A stretch of 64,000 bases of DNA from Streptomyces cyaneogriseus subsp. noncyanogenus (GCF_000931445.1 NZ_CP010849.1:2480001-2544000); one strand, 5' to 3'. Numbered from the stretch's first letter, positions 52,103 to 61,540 are shown. A program made the numbers and translations. The notes: generated by a model from the sequence alone, not told the origin.

Positions 52103-53125
52103 TCAGAGCTTGACGACCATCTTCCCGATGTTGTCGCCGCGCAGGACGCCGAGGAACGCCTCCAGGTTGTTCTCGATGCCCTCGACGACGGTCTCGCGGT
52201 ACTTCAGCCGCCCGTCCCGGACCCACGGGCCGACCTCCTGCACGAACTGCGGCTGGAGGTCGTAGTGGTCGCCGACGAGGAAGCCCTCGATCCGGCCCCG
52301 GGTCTGGATGAGCCGCGCGAGGTTCTTCGGCCCCGGGGCGGGCTCGGTGTTGTTGTAGACGGAGATCATCCCGCAGACGGCGATGCGGCCGCCCTGGTTG
52401 AGCGATCCGATGGCGGCCTCCAGGTGGTCACCGCCCACGTTGTCGAAGTAGACGTCGACGCCGTCCGGGGCGGCGGCCCGGAGCTGCTCGCTCACCGGCC
52501 CGTCCTTGTAGTTGAACGCGGCGTCGAACCCGTACTCCTCGACCAGGAGCTTGACCTTCTCCGCCGAACCGGCGGAGCCGATCACCCGGGAGGCGCCCTT
52601 GAGCTTGGCGATCTGCCCGACCTGGCTGCCCACGGCCCCCGCGGCGCCGGACACGAACACCGCGTCGCCCTCCTTGAAGGCGGCGGTGCGCAGCAGGCCC
52701 GCGTAGGCGGTCAGCCCGGTCATGCCCAGCACGCCGAGGTACGTGGACAGCGGCGCGGCCTCGGGGTCCACCTTGACGGCGTGCCTGGCGTCCACGGCCG
52801 CGTACTCGCGCCAGCCGAAGAAGTGCAGGACGTGGTCGCCGACGGCCAGGCCCTCGGCGTTGGAGGCGACGACCTCGCCGACCGCGCCGCCCTGCATCAC
52901 CTTGCCCAGTTCGAAGGGGGCGACGTAGGACTTGGCGGCGCTCATGCGGCCGCGCATGTACGGGTCGACCGACAGATACCGGTTGCGCACCAGCACCTGC
53001 CCCTCGCCCGGTACCGGCATCTCCGCCTCGACCAGGGCGAAGTCCTCGGGCTTGGGCCAGCCGACCGGCCGGCTCAGCAGATGCCACTCGCGGTTGACGG
53101 AGGGGAGAGCAGGGGAGTCGGCCAT
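52103..53125 (-). CDS. NADP-dependent MDR oxidoreductase (zinc-free, prostaglandin-reductase-like)
   Basis: 340 residues from ATG 53125 (GAGGAAGGTG upstream). Medium-chain reductase/enone reductase of the YncB/LTB4DH type: RNRYLSVDPYMRGRMSAAKS is the family signature, followed by the Rossmann loop VFVSGAAGAVGSQVGQIAKL, the NADP determinant GSAGSAEKVKLL, and DGVDVYFDNVGGDHLEAAI. No zinc-binding Cys are present. Likely reduces alpha,beta-unsaturated ketones or quinones. It is divergent from a MarR regulator with dyads between them, so it is probably repressed until an electrophile appears. Confidence 0.93.
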   Translation of the reverse strand: MADSPALPSVNREWHLLSRPVGWPKPEDFALVEAEMPVPGEGQVLVRNRYLSVDPYMRGRMSAAKSYVAPFELGKVMQGGAVGEVVASNAEGLAVGDHVLHFFGWREYAAVDARHAVKVDPEAAPLSTYLGVLGMTGLTAYAGLLRTAAFKEGDAVFVSGAAGAVGSQVGQIAKLKGASRVIGSAGSAEKVKLLVEEYGFDAAFNYKDGPVSEQLRAAAPDGVDVYFDNVGGDHLEAAIGSLNQGGRIAVCGMISVYNNTEPAPGPKNLARLIQTRGRIEGFLVGDHYDLQPQFVQEVGPWVRDGRLKYRETVVEGIENNLEAFLGVLRGDNIGKMVVKL

Positions 53126-53157
53126 GGGGCGCACCTTCCTCGTCGGAATTACTTCAC

Positions 53158-53216
53158 TACCTGAAACAACCATGCGCCTGAACATTTCAGGTTGTCAAAC
53201 AAGTGGGTACCCTGAA
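53158..53216. promoter_or_regulatory. MarR operator region with nested CCTGAA repeats
   Basis: The core dyad is CCTGAA-CAT-TTCAGG (53177-53191). Around it, ACAACC and GGTTGT (near 53166 and 53190) form a wider dyad. Further CCTGAA half-sites occur at about 53160 and 53211. All lie between the divergent oxidoreductase and MarR starts. Confidence 0.7.
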
Positions 53217-53219
53217 TCC

Positions 53220-53657
53220 ATGGCCACCTCACATCCGACCCCCCGTCCCGACGCCCTGACGCTGGAGGTCGTCGAGCTCATAGGCGAGGCCGTGGCCCGC
53301 TTCCACGCCGACTACGAGGAGGCCGCCGCCCGGCACGCGCTCACGGGGGCGCAGGCCCGGCTGCTGAGCCTGCTGTCGCTGGAGCCGCTGCCGATGCGCA
53401 GGCTGGCGCAGCGGCTGCGCTGCGAGCCGTCGAACGTGACCGGGATCGTGGACCGGCTGGAGCTGCGGGGCCTGGTGGAGCGGCGGCCGGATCCCGCGGA
53501 CCGGCGGGTGAAGGTGGCCGCGGCGACGGCCGAGGGCCGCCGGGTGGCACGCGCCCTGCGCGATTCCCTGCGCTTCGCCCGGGAACCGCTGGCGGGGCTG
53601 TCGGAGGCGGAGCGGCTGGCACTGCGGGACGCGCTGCGGCGCATGCTGGAGGAGTAG
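53220..53657 (+). CDS. MarR-family transcriptional regulator
   Basis: 145 residues from ATG 53220 (MATSHPTPRPDALTLEVVEL). The winged-helix MarR domain is complete: LTGAQARLLSLLSLEPLPMR, RLAQRLRCEPSNVTGIVDRL (recognition helix), ELRGLVERRPDPADRRVKV (wing with the DxRR signature), then dimerisation helices. It has no conserved N-terminal Cys as in OhrR, so it probably senses a non-thiol ligand. It is expected to repress the divergent MDR oxidoreductase and itself through the CCTGAA dyads at 53158-53216. Confidence 0.93.
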   Translation: MATSHPTPRPDALTLEVVELIGEAVARFHADYEEAAARHALTGAQARLLSLLSLEPLPMRRLAQRLRCEPSNVTGIVDRLELRGLVERRPDPADRRVKVAAATAEGRRVARALRDSLRFAREPLAGLSEAERLALRDALRRMLEE

Positions 53658-53827
53658 GCGGCGGGCCGGTCCGCGGCGCGGCGGATCCGGTGGCGCCCGC
53701 TCCCCGTCCGGCCGCCCGTGCGTCACGGGTGCCGGTCGCGCCGCGACGCTCAGCGGTGAGCGGTGTGCATACGACCGTACGCAATTCCCTGGGGAAGGTG
53801 GGTCGCTCGGCGCCGCAGGCGCGGTCC

Positions 53828-54230
53828 TCAGCGGCGGGCCGGCAGCGAGGCGTCGACCACGCGCCGGACCCTGGCCATCGCGTCGCCCTCCCCGGTGCGC
53901 AGGGCGGTGTCGGCGGCGCACAGCAGCGCGTCGATCCGGGACACCGTGAGTGCGATGTCGAGCGCGGCGATCTCCCCGCGGGGGCGCAGGCGGCCGGTCG
54001 GACGACCGCGTCGAGGAACATCTCCCGGGCGCAGTCGACGGTCGCCAGTTGCAGCGCCTCCTTGGTCCGGAACAGGGTCTGGACACCGGCCTTGCTCGGT
54101 CCGGTGTCGGCGGCGAGCCGACCGAACGTCACCCGGTTCAGCCCGTTCAGCGAGGCGAGGTCCACCGCACGGCGCAGCACGGTCCGGCGCGTGCGCCGCG
54201 CAGCAGCCGCTTGTCGGTGATCTCGTACCC
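53828..54230 (-). pseudogene. Decayed TetR-family regulator gene
   Basis: On the minus strand, one frame (about 54200-53990) gives a clear TetR HTH: DLASLNGLNRVTFGRLA, then TGPSKAGVQTLFRTKEALQ and AREMFLDAVVRPA. A different frame (about 53985-53828) gives the end of a TetR C-domain: EIAALDIALTVSRIDALL, then DAMARVRRVVDASLPAR and a stop. Most of the ligand-binding region is missing between them. A third frame (54377-54200) holds a possible N-terminal lead, MREATKASTAPADRG. At least one frameshift and an internal deletion of tens of codons are needed to explain this. Sequencing error could account for the shift but not the missing middle. Confidence 0.75.
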
Positions 54231-54453
54231 GATGTCGTACGCGACCCCGTGCGTGATCTCCTCCGTGCCCCTGTCCGTGCTCCGCGCCGCCTTTCCGCGC
54301 GGGGGTCCGGGCGGCCGCGTCCCGGCGGTGCGGCCGCGGTCCGCCGGGGCGGTGGACGCCTTGGTCGCTTCGCGCATGCGGACGAAGCTATCGGATGCGG
54401 GGGCGCCGACCGTACGGACGGTCGTATGCGTGGCCGGGCGCGAGGACGGTGTC

Positions 54454-55233
54454 CTACGTGCACCACCACAGGAAGCGGTCGCAGGTCTCCTCGGGGGCCG
54501 GCTCCGGGGTCGGGGACGCGTCGGTCGGGTCCGGGGCCGGGTCCGGGGCCGGGGCCGAGGACGGCGCCGTGCCGGTCGCCGGCGGGCGCGTGAGCGAGGG
54601 GGCCGAGGGGGCGTCCGGGGCGGTGGATCCGGCGGTCTCGCCGGCCGTCCCGGTCGGCTCCGCCCGCGGTGTCCCGCCCGTCGGGGACGCCGACACCGGG
54701 TCCGGCGACGCGCCGGACGAGGAGGCCCCCGGGGAGGGCGCGCGGGTCGCGGTGCCCGTGGCGGCGGGGAGCGCCGCGGCCTCGCCGGGGACCGTGGCCC
54801 GCCCGGCCTCCGCCGGCGGACCGTCCTGGGGCGGGTCGTCCCCGGCGGACACCGGCCGCGGCGCGGAACCCGGCCGGTCCACCCCCAGCTCGGCGAGGCT
54901 CAGCCCGCCGGCCGCCAGCGCGAACCCCGCGGCGACGAACAGGGTCCGGCGGCGCCGGCGGCGGTGCGCCGCGGCCTTGCGGTCCCGGCGGCTGCCCACC
55001 CGGGCGCCCGCGCGGGCAGCCGGATCCGCGGCGGCGGGGCGGTGCGCCGGCTCTCCCGCGCCTCCCCCGTCGCCGCCGGGCTCGGCCCACTCGTCCCCGG
55101 CCGGCTCCACGGCCGCGTACGGCAGCGTGCCGGACTCCCCCGCGAAGGCGGGGAGCCGCTCGATGGAGGTGCCGCACCCGGGACAGGCGAGAGCGCCGTT
55201 GAGGTGACGTCGGCACAGGTGGCAGTAGTCCAT
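54454..55233 (-). CDS. SCO2400-like membrane protein with N-terminal zinc ribbon
   Basis: 259 residues from ATG 55233; TAGTCT ends 9 nt upstream with no RBS, so leaderless or short-leadered. The N-terminus MDYCHLCRRHLNGALACPGC is a two-CxxC zinc ribbon. An Arg-rich stretch (RRRRRR) leads into one transmembrane helix (LFVAAGFALAAGGLSLAEL, about 98-116), then a 120-residue Pro/Ser/Thr/Ala linker outside and a short conserved end EETCDRFLWWCT. This architecture recurs in Streptomyces as the SCO2400 family; function is unknown. The design resembles the peptidoglycan-binding protein at 1102. Confidence 0.82.
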   Translation of the reverse strand: MDYCHLCRRHLNGALACPGCGTSIERLPAFAGESGTLPYAAVEPAGDEWAEPGGDGGGAGEPAHRPAAADPAARAGARVGSRRDRKAAAHRRRRRRTLFVAAGFALAAGGLSLAELGVDRPGSAPRPVSAGDDPPQDGPPAEAGRATVPGEAAALPAATGTATRAPSPGASSSGASPDPVSASPTGGTPRAEPTGTAGETAGSTAPDAPSAPSLTRPPATGTAPSSAPAPDPAPDPTDASPTPEPAPEETCDRFLWWCT

Positions 55234-55405
55234 GACGCGGGAAGACTAGAGTCCGCGGCGGTGGCGTTTTCCGGTCCCGCTGTGAAGTTTCTGTGGGGGA
55301 TCCGCCGCCCCCGCGCCGCCGAAACTGCCGCGACCGTTCTGGCCCCGCCCCATTGACACTCCCGCCGCCCCCTCCTTACTGTCACGCCAGCATTTCGAAC
55401 GAGTG

Positions 55406-55421
55406 CCGAAATATCGAACAC
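55406..55421 (+). promoter_or_regulatory. CCGAAATATCGAACAC motif upstream of the dehydratase gene (copy 1)
   Basis: Fifteen of 16 positions are identical to 57685-57700. It ends 17 nt before the GTG at 55439 and is preceded by another TTTCGAAC (55393-55400). The AT-rich core TATCGAA could include the -10, with the flanks binding a regulator (IclR- or GntR-like sites have similar composition). Confidence 0.6.
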
Positions 55422-55438
55422 AGCGAGGGGCAACTGCC

Positions 55439-56602
55439 GTGCGCATCACCGGAATCAGCACGCATGTGGTCGGAACGCCGTGGCGCAACCTGACCTATGT
55501 CCAGGTGCACACCGACGAGGGGATCACGGGGGTCGGCGAGACCCGGATGCTGGGCCACACCGACGCCCTCCTCGGCTACCTGAAGGAGGCCGAGGCCAAC
55601 CACATTCTCGGCTCCGACCCGTTCGCTGTCGAGGACCTCGTGCGCCGCATGAAGTACGGCGACTACGGTCGCGCCGGGGAGATCGTGATGTCCGGCATCG
55701 CCGTCGTGGAGATGGCCTGCTGGGACATCAAGGGCAAGGCCCTCGGCGTGCCCGTCTGGCAGCTCCTGGGCGGCAAGGTCACCGACAAGGTCAAGGCGTA
55801 CGCCAACGGCTGGTACACCACGGAGCGGACGCCGGAGGCGTACCACAAGGCCGCCCGGGGGGTCATGGAGCGCGGTTACAAGGCGCTCAAGATCGACCCC
55901 TTCGGCACCGGCCACTTCGAGCTCGACCACGAGCAGACCCGGTACGCCGTCTCCCTGATCGAGGCGGTCCGTGACGCCATCGGCCCGGAGGCGGAGCTGA
56001 TGCTGGAGATGCACGGCCGCTTCTCGCCCGCCACCGCGGTGCGGCTGGCCAAGGAGATGGCGCCGTTCAAGCCGGCCTGGCTGGAGGAGCCGGTGCCGCC
56101 GGAGAACCTCAAGGCGCTGAAGAAGGTCGCCGAGAAGGTGGACATGCCGGTCGCCACCGGCGAACGCATCCACGACCGCATCGAGTTCCGCGAGCTGTTC
56201 GACGACCAGTCCGTGGACATCATCCAGCCGGACGTCGGCCACATCGGCGGCATCTGGGAGACGCGGAAGCTGGCCGCCACCGCCGAGACCCACTACATGC
56301 TCGTGGCCCCGCACAACGTGGGCGGCTCCGTCCTCACCGCCGCGAGCCTCCAGGTCGGCTTCACCTCGCCGAACTTCAAGATCCTGGAGCACTTCAACGA
56401 CTTCGCGGACGCGGAGATCAAGAAGGTGGTCAAGGGGGCGCCGCAGGTGAACCCGGAGGACGGCTGCTTCCACCTCTCCGACGCCCCGGGCCTCGGGGTG
56501 GAGCTGGACGTCGACGCCGCCGCCGAGTTCCCGCAGCAGCGGGCCCACTTCGACCTGTGGGCCGAAGGCTGGGAGAAGCGGAACCCGAAGGACGCCCGGT
56601 GA
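55439..56602 (+). CDS. Sugar-acid dehydratase, mandelate racemase/enolase superfamily
   Basis: 387 residues from GTG 55439 (GAGGGG 8 nt upstream). Mg2+-dependent dehydratase of aldonate-type substrates, GalD/mannonate-dehydratase-like. Metal ligands are Glu190 in LMLEMHGRF, Glu216 in WLEEPVPPEN and Glu242 in TGERIHDR. The acid/base candidates are His192 (EMHGR) and His292 (APHNVGG). The N-terminal capping domain has GITGVGETRMLGHTDALLGY. First gene of the cluster; the zinc dehydrogenase start overlaps its stop (GTGA). Precise sugar acid is unknown. Confidence 0.9.
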   Translation: MRITGISTHVVGTPWRNLTYVQVHTDEGITGVGETRMLGHTDALLGYLKEAEANHILGSDPFAVEDLVRRMKYGDYGRAGEIVMSGIAVVEMACWDIKGKALGVPVWQLLGGKVTDKVKAYANGWYTTERTPEAYHKAARGVMERGYKALKIDPFGTGHFELDHEQTRYAVSLIEAVRDAIGPEAELMLEMHGRFSPATAVRLAKEMAPFKPAWLEEPVPPENLKALKKVAEKVDMPVATGERIHDRIEFRELFDDQSVDIIQPDVGHIGGIWETRKLAATAETHYMLVAPHNVGGSVLTAASLQVGFTSPNFKILEHFNDFADAEIKKVVKGAPQVNPEDGCFHLSDAPGLGVELDVDAAAEFPQQRAHFDLWAEGWEKRNPKDAR

Positions 56603-57603
56603 GCACCGCCGTCGTCGTGGAGGCGCCGGGGCGGCACCGTCTGGTGGCGCACGAGCCCCGCGACCCCGGCCCCGGCGAGGCGCTGGTCCGCGTCCACTCC
56701 GTCGGCGTCTGCGGCAGCGACCGCGAGGTCTACCAGGGCAACCGGCCCGAGGGGTACGTGCGGTACCCGCTCATCCCCGGGCACGAGTGGTCCGGCACGG
56801 TGGAGCGGGTCGGCGCGGGCGTCCCCGAGTCCCTGACCGGCCGCAACGTCGTCGGCGAGGGGTTCCGCAACTGCCAGGTCTGCGACCGCTGCCACGCGGG
56901 CGAGACGACCCTGTGCACGGCGGGGTACGCGGAGACGGGCTTCACCGAGCCGGGTGCCATGGCGCCCACCCTCACCCTCCCGGCCCGCCTGCTGCACCCC
57001 CTGCCGGACGGTGCGGACCTGACCGCCGCCGCCCTGCTGGAGCCGGCCGCCTGCATCGCCGCCGCCGCGCTGAAGGCGAACGCGCGTCCGGGCGAGCGGG
57101 TCGCCGTCGTCGGCACGGGCACGCTCGGCATGTTCGCCGTGCAGTTCCTCGCCGCGGGCTCCCCGGCCGAGCTGCTGGTGGTCGGGAGCCGTCCCGACCG
57201 GGAGGCGCTGTCCCGGCAGTTCGGCGCGACCGGGTTCCGCACCAAGGACCAGGAGCTGCCCGGCGACTTCGACGTCGTCATCGAGACGGCCGGGTCCGCC
57301 GACGCGGCCCGCACCTCCGCGGCGCTGCTGCGGCGCGGCGGCCGCCTGGTCCTGACGGGCATCCCGGCGCCGGGCGCCACCGGCCTCGACCCGACCGACC
57401 TGGTCGTGCGCCAGCTCGAGGTGCACACCGTCTTCGGGGCGCCGCCCGACGCCTGGGCGCACACGGTGCGGGTCTTCGGCGCCGGGCTGCTGGACCCGCT
57501 GCCGATGGTGACGCACGAGCTGCAACTCGCCGAGTTCTCCCGCGCCCTGGAGCTGGTGGGGTCCGGCGATCCGAAGGTGGGCAAGGTACTGCTCCACCCC
57601 TAG
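56599..57603 (+). CDS. Zinc-dependent sugar-alcohol/sugar dehydrogenase (MDR)
   Basis: 334 residues from GTG 56599, overlapping the dehydratase stop by 4 nt, so translationally coupled. Catalytic zinc ligands: Cys in SVGVCGSDREVYQ and His-Glu in PGHEWSGTVERVG. The structural-zinc loop is short but retains CQVCDRCHAGETTLC. The Rossmann loop VAVVGTGTLGMFAVQFL binds NAD(P). It resembles L-idonate/galactonate or threonine-dehydrogenase-type enzymes. In this operon it most likely oxidises the sugar or sugar acid before or after the dehydratase step. Confidence 0.92.
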   Translation: MSTAVVVEAPGRHRLVAHEPRDPGPGEALVRVHSVGVCGSDREVYQGNRPEGYVRYPLIPGHEWSGTVERVGAGVPESLTGRNVVGEGFRNCQVCDRCHAGETTLCTAGYAETGFTEPGAMAPTLTLPARLLHPLPDGADLTAAALLEPAACIAAAALKANARPGERVAVVGTGTLGMFAVQFLAAGSPAELLVVGSRPDREALSRQFGATGFRTKDQELPGDFDVVIETAGSADAARTSAALLRRGGRLVLTGIPAPGATGLDPTDLVVRQLEVHTVFGAPPDAWAHTVRVFGAGLLDPLPMVTHELQLAEFSRALELVGSGDPKVGKVLLHP

Positions 57604-57605
57604 TC

Positions 57606-57650
57606 GTACGCCGGTACGGGGGTGACCTGACGGCCCCCGTACCGGCGTAC
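57606..57650 (+). terminator. 17-bp hairpin after the zinc dehydrogenase gene
   Basis: GTACGCCGGTACGGGGG (57606-57622) and CCCCCGTACCGGCGTAC (57634-57650) make a perfect 17-bp stem with an 11-nt loop, 2 nt after the stop. It probably ends the two-gene dehydratase operon, leaving the next gene to its own promoter. Confidence 0.8.
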
Positions 57651-57684
57651 CGCCACTTCGCACACCATGAGCCGCGAACTTCGT

Positions 57685-57700
57685 CCGACATATCGAACAC
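57685..57700 (+). promoter_or_regulatory. CCGACATATCGAACAC motif upstream of the TIM-barrel-like gene (copy 2)
   Basis: It differs from copy 1 (55406-55421) only at position 5. It ends 12 nt before the GTG at 57713, followed by AAGGA as RBS. Its recurrence at the next transcription unit of the same cluster suggests a shared regulator. Confidence 0.6.
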
Positions 57701-57712
57701 TAAGGACAGCTT

Positions 57713-58681
57713 GTGACCGACGCTTCCACCCCGGCAGTCCGCAAGCCGGGTGAGCCCGCGCTCGCCGCCCTCGGCCTGGCCGCACCCGCCCCCGACCCCG
57801 CCGACGCCTCCCCGCACTCCTTCCCCGGCGGGGGCCGCTGGCGCACCGAGATTCCCTCCTGCGAAGGACCCGAGGCGCTCGCGGTGGTCCTGAAGGAGTC
57901 CTCCCGGCTGGACGTGCCGATCCACCGCATCAGCCAGGGCAGCGGCGTGTGGATGCTGACCGACGCCGAGATCACGGAGATGGTCGAGGCCACCGCCGAA
58001 CGGGACATCGAGCTCTGCCTGTTCACCGGACCGCGCGGCACCTGGGACATCGGCGGCTCCACCCGCACCGACTCCGGCGGCGCGGGCCTGCGGGCGCGCG
58101 GCCACGACGCCGTGGCCGGGTGCGTGGAGGACGCGGTCCGGGCGACCGAGCTGGGTGTGAAGTGCCTGCTCGTGGCCGACGAGGGCGTGCTGTGGACGCT
58201 GCACCGGGCGCGGGCCGCCGGCATCATCCCCGCCGACACCACGCTGAAGGTGTCGGCGCTGGTGGGCCCGGTCAACCCCGCGTCGTTCGCGGTGTACGAG
58301 CGGCTCGGCGCCGACTCGGTCAACGTGCCCAGCGACCTGACGCTGGACCACCTCACCGAGATCCGGCGGGTCTCGGCGGCCCCGATGGACATGTACATCG
58401 AGGCGCCGGACGACCTCGGCGGCTATGTGCGCATGTACGAGGTGGCCGAGCTGATCCGGCGCGGCGCGCCGCTCTACCTGAAGTTCGGGCTCGCCAAGGC
58501 ACCCGGCATCTACCCCTACGGGCACCACATGCGAGAGCTGACGCTTGCGACCGCGAAGGAGCGGGTGCGGCGCGGCCGGCTCGCGCTGGACCTGCTGGCG
58601 CGGCACGGCGCGGGTGACGACATGGCGCCGCTCGGCACACGGCTGCCCGGAGCGCTCAACCGGTTCGAGATCTCGTCATAA
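57713..58681 (+). CDS. TIM-barrel-like protein of unknown function in the sugar cluster (U32-peptidase-like)
   Basis: 322 residues from GTG 57713 (AAGGAC upstream). The N-terminal 40 residues are Pro/Ala-rich; then alternating strands and helices suggest a TIM barrel: [113 protein letters not shown] and [19 protein letters not shown]. Similar proteins are labelled U32-peptidase-like, but no protease site is evident. Its place between the dehydratase operon and the ABC importer suggests an aldolase or isomerase for the same pathway. Not proven. Confidence 0.75.
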   Translation: MTDASTPAVRKPGEPALAALGLAAPAPDPADASPHSFPGGGRWRTEIPSCEGPEALAVVLKESSRLDVPIHRISQGSGVWMLTDAEITEMVEATAERDIELCLFTGPRGTWDIGGSTRTDSGGAGLRARGHDAVAGCVEDAVRATELGVKCLLVADEGVLWTLHRARAAGIIPADTTLKVSALVGPVNPASFAVYERLGADSVNVPSDLTLDHLTEIRRVSAAPMDMYIEAPDDLGGYVRMYEVAELIRRGAPLYLKFGLAKAPGIYPYGHHMRELTLATAKERVRRGRLALDLLARHGAGDDMAPLGTRLPGALNRFEISS

Positions 58682-58844
58682 CGTTCCGGAAACGCCCTCC
58701 TCAAAACCCGAAACACCCTTCTCAAGAGCAGACATAGTCGCGCAGAATCGCGCACTACCTGCCTTCGGTCGATCCGCGTTCCGCGTTCCCGGCACCTCCC
58801 GCACCATCCGACCGAGCCCTGCACCCACATCAAGGATGATGACC

Positions 58845-59957
58845 ATGCCCAACCGCAGAGCCGCACTCGCCGCCATGGCCGCCGCCGCCTCCCTCGCCCT
58901 GACCCTGACCGCCTGCGGACAGAACAGCGAGGGCGGCAGCGAGGAGGGCAAGGGCAGCGCCAAGGGCGCCACCATCGGCATCGCGATGCCGACGAAGTCC
59001 TCCGAACGCTGGATCGCCGACGGCAACTACGTCAAGCGGGAACTGGAGTCGAAGGGCTACAAGGCCACGCTGGTCTACGGCGAGGACGACCCCGACCAGC
59101 AGGTCTCGCAGATCGAGAACCTGATCACCCAGGGCGTCAAGGCGCTGATCGTCGCCGCGATCGACAACAAGTCGATGAACAACGTGCTCCAGCAGGCCAA
59201 GGACGCCGACATCCCGGTGATCTCCTACGACCGCCTGATCCTCGGCACCGAGAACGTCGACTACTACGCGTCCTTCGACAACGAAAAGGTCGGCGAGCTC
59301 CAGGGCACGTACATCGTGGAGAAGCTCGGCCTGAAGGACGGCGGCGAGAAGGGGCCGTTCAACATCGAGCTGTTCGCCGGCTCCAACGACGACAACAACA
59401 CCCGCTACTTCTTCCAGGGCGCGATGAACGTCCTGAAGCCCTACATCGACAAGAAGCAGCTCGTCGTCCGGTCCGGCCAGACCAGCCTCAACCAGGTCAC
59501 CACCCTGCGCTGGGACGGCGGCACCGCCCAGAAGCGCATGGACGACATCCTGACCTCGTCGTACAAGAGCCAGCGGGTCGACGCGGTGCTCTCGCCCTAC
59601 GACGGCATCTCCATCGGCATCCTCTCGGCGCTGAAGTCGGACGACTACGGCTCCAAGAGCAAGCCGCTGCCGATCGTCACCGGCCAGGACGCCGAGGTCG
59701 CCTCGGTGAAGTCGATCATCGCGGACGAGCAGTCGATGACCGTCTACAAGGACACCCGCCGGCTCGCCCAGGTCTCCGCGAACATGGTCGACGCGCTGCT
59801 CAACGGCAAGAAGCCCGAGGTCAACGACACCAAGACCTACGACAACGGCGCGAAGGTCGTCCCCGCCTACCTGCTGGAGCCGGTCGCCGTGGACAAGGCC
59901 AACTACCAGAAGACGGTCGTCGACTCCGGATACATCAAGGAAAGCGACCTCGGCTGA
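58845..59957 (+). CDS. Sugar ABC transporter substrate-binding lipoprotein (ChvE/XylF type)
   Basis: 370 residues from ATG 58845, 8 nt after AAGGA; ATGs at 58836 and 58839 are in frame but too close to it. Lipoprotein signal with lipobox LTLTACGQ. The mature part is a type I periplasmic-binding fold: [58 protein letters not shown], and [19 protein letters not shown], as in ChvE-like pentose/hexose binders. It captures monosaccharide outside the cell for the ATPase and permease encoded next. Confidence 0.95.
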   Translation: MPNRRAALAAMAAAASLALTLTACGQNSEGGSEEGKGSAKGATIGIAMPTKSSERWIADGNYVKRELESKGYKATLVYGEDDPDQQVSQIENLITQGVKALIVAAIDNKSMNNVLQQAKDADIPVISYDRLILGTENVDYYASFDNEKVGELQGTYIVEKLGLKDGGEKGPFNIELFAGSNDDNNTRYFFQGAMNVLKPYIDKKQLVVRSGQTSLNQVTTLRWDGGTAQKRMDDILTSSYKSQRVDAVLSPYDGISIGILSALKSDDYGSKSKPLPIVTGQDAEVASVKSIIADEQSMTVYKDTRRLAQVSANMVDALLNGKKPEVNDTKTYDNGAKVVPAYLLEPVAVDKANYQKTVVDSGYIKESDLG

Positions 59958-59989
59958 CCGCCGGACCCGAGTGATTGGAAGGCACCACC

Positions 59990-61540
59990 ATGGCGGGACC
60001 CGTCCTGGAGATGCGCTCGATCGTCAAGACCTTTCCCGGCGTCAAGGCGCTGTCGGACGTCACGCTGACCGTCCGCCAGGGCGAGGTCCATGCCATCTGC
60101 GGCGAGAACGGCGCCGGCAAGTCGACCCTGATGAAGGTCCTCTCCGGCGTCCATCCGCACGGCACGTACGAGGGCGAGATCCGATTCGAGTCGCACCCCT
60201 GCGCGTTCAAGGACATCCGGGCCAGCGAGCAGCACGGCATCGTGATCATCCACCAGGAGCTGGCCCTGGTGCCCTATCTGTCCATCGCGGAGAACATCTT
60301 CCTCGGCAACGAGCACGCCACCCGCGGGTTCATCGACTGGAACGAGACGCTGCGGCACGCCACCGAGCTGCTGCGCCGGGTCGGTCTGGACGAGCACCCC
60401 GAGACCCGGGTGGCGGACATCGGGGTCGGCAAGCAGCAGCTGGTGGAGATCGCCAAGGCGCTGTCGAAGAAGGTGAAGCTGCTCATCCTCGACGAGCCGA
60501 CGGCCGCGCTCAACGACGAGGACAGCGGCAAACTTCTCGATCTGATCCTCCAGTTGAAGGACCAGGGCATCACCTCGATCATCATCTCCCACAAGCTGAA
60601 CGAGATCCGCCGCGTCGCCGACTCGGTGACCATCCTGCGGGACGGGCGGACCATCGAGACGCTGGACGTGCGGGACCCCGGGACGACCGAGGACCGGATC
60701 ATCAGCGGGATGGTCGGCCGCGATCTGGAGCACCGCTTCCCGGAGCGGACGCCGCACGAGCCGGAGGAGGGCAGCGCCCCCGCCCTGGAGATCCGCAACT
60801 GGACCGTGCACCACCCCATCGACCAGCAGCGCAAGGTGGTCGACGACGTCTCCCTCCAGGTGCGGCGCGGGGAGATCGTCGGCATCGCGGGCCTGATGGG
60901 CGCCGGCCGCACCGAACTGGCGATGAGCGTCTTCGGCCGCACCTACGGCCGGTACACGGGCGGCACGGTCCTCAAGGACGGACGGGAGATCCGCACCAGG
61001 ACGGTCCCCGAGGCCGTCGGGAACGGGATCGCGTACGTCACCGAGGACCGCAAGCACTACGGCCTGAACCTCATCGACACGATCCACCGCAACATCTCGC
61101 TCAGCGCCCTGCGCAAGGTCGCCCGGCGCGGCGTCGTCGACGAGCACGAGGAACGCAAGGTCGCCGAGGGCTTCCGCACGTCCATGAACATCAAGGCGCC
61201 GACCGTCTTCGAGCCGGTGGGCAAGCTGTCCGGCGGCAACCAGCAGAAGGTCGTCCTCAGCAAGTGGATCTTCGCGGGTCCGGACGTGCTGATCCTGGAC
61301 GAACCGACGCGCGGCATCGACGTGGGCGCGAAGTACGAGATCTACACGGTCATCGACCAACTGGCCGCCCAGGGCAAGGCGGTCGTCTTCATCTCCTCCG
61401 AGCTGCCGGAGCTGCTCGGCATGTGCGACCGCATCTACACGATGGCCGCCGGACGGCTGACCGGCGAGTTCTCGCGGGCCGAGGCCTCGCAGGAAGCGCT
61501 GATGCGTCAGATGACGAAGGACAAAGAGGTAACGCGATGA
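59990..61540 (+). CDS. Sugar ABC transporter ATP-binding protein (double domain)
   Basis: 516 residues from ATG 59990 (GGAAGG 8 nt upstream). Two fused ABC domains of the RbsA/XylG/MmsA type. Domain 1: Walker [10 protein letters not shown] (38-46), Walker [12 protein letters not shown], and a [14 protein letters not shown] signature region. Domain 2: degenerate Walker [11 protein letters not shown], signature [14 protein letters not shown] and Walker [13 protein letters not shown]. It powers import of the sugar held by the binding protein at 58845. Its stop overlaps the permease start (ATGA). Confidence 0.96.
   Translation: MAGPVLEMRSIVKTFPGVKALSDVTLTVRQGEVHAICGENGAGKSTLMKVLSGVHPHGTYEGEIRFESHPCAFKDIRASEQHGIVIIHQELALVPYLSIAENIFLGNEHATRGFIDWNETLRHATELLRRVGLDEHPETRVADIGVGKQQLVEIAKALSKKVKLLILDEPTAALNDEDSGKLLDLILQLKDQGITSIIISHKLNEIRRVADSVTILRDGRTIETLDVRDPGTTEDRIISGMVGRDLEHRFPERTPHEPEEGSAPALEIRNWTVHHPIDQQRKVVDDVSLQVRRGEIVGIAGLMGAGRTELAMSVFGRTYGRYTGGTVLKDGREIRTRTVPEAVGNGIAYVTEDRKHYGLNLIDTIHRNISLSALRKVARRGVVDEHEERKVAEGFRTSMNIKAPTVFEPVGKLSGGNQQKVVLSKWIFAGPDVLILDEPTRGIDVGAKYEIYTVIDQLAAQGKAVVFISSELPELLGMCDRIYTMAAGRLTGEFSRAEASQEALMRQMTKDKEVTR

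Noticed and set aside
53341..54180. A 279-codon minus-strand frame starting with a TetR HTH as an intact gene
   Set aside because: After the HTH it becomes Pro/Ala/Arg-rich nonsense running into the marR antisense; the true TetR C-terminus continues in a different frame, so it is a relic.
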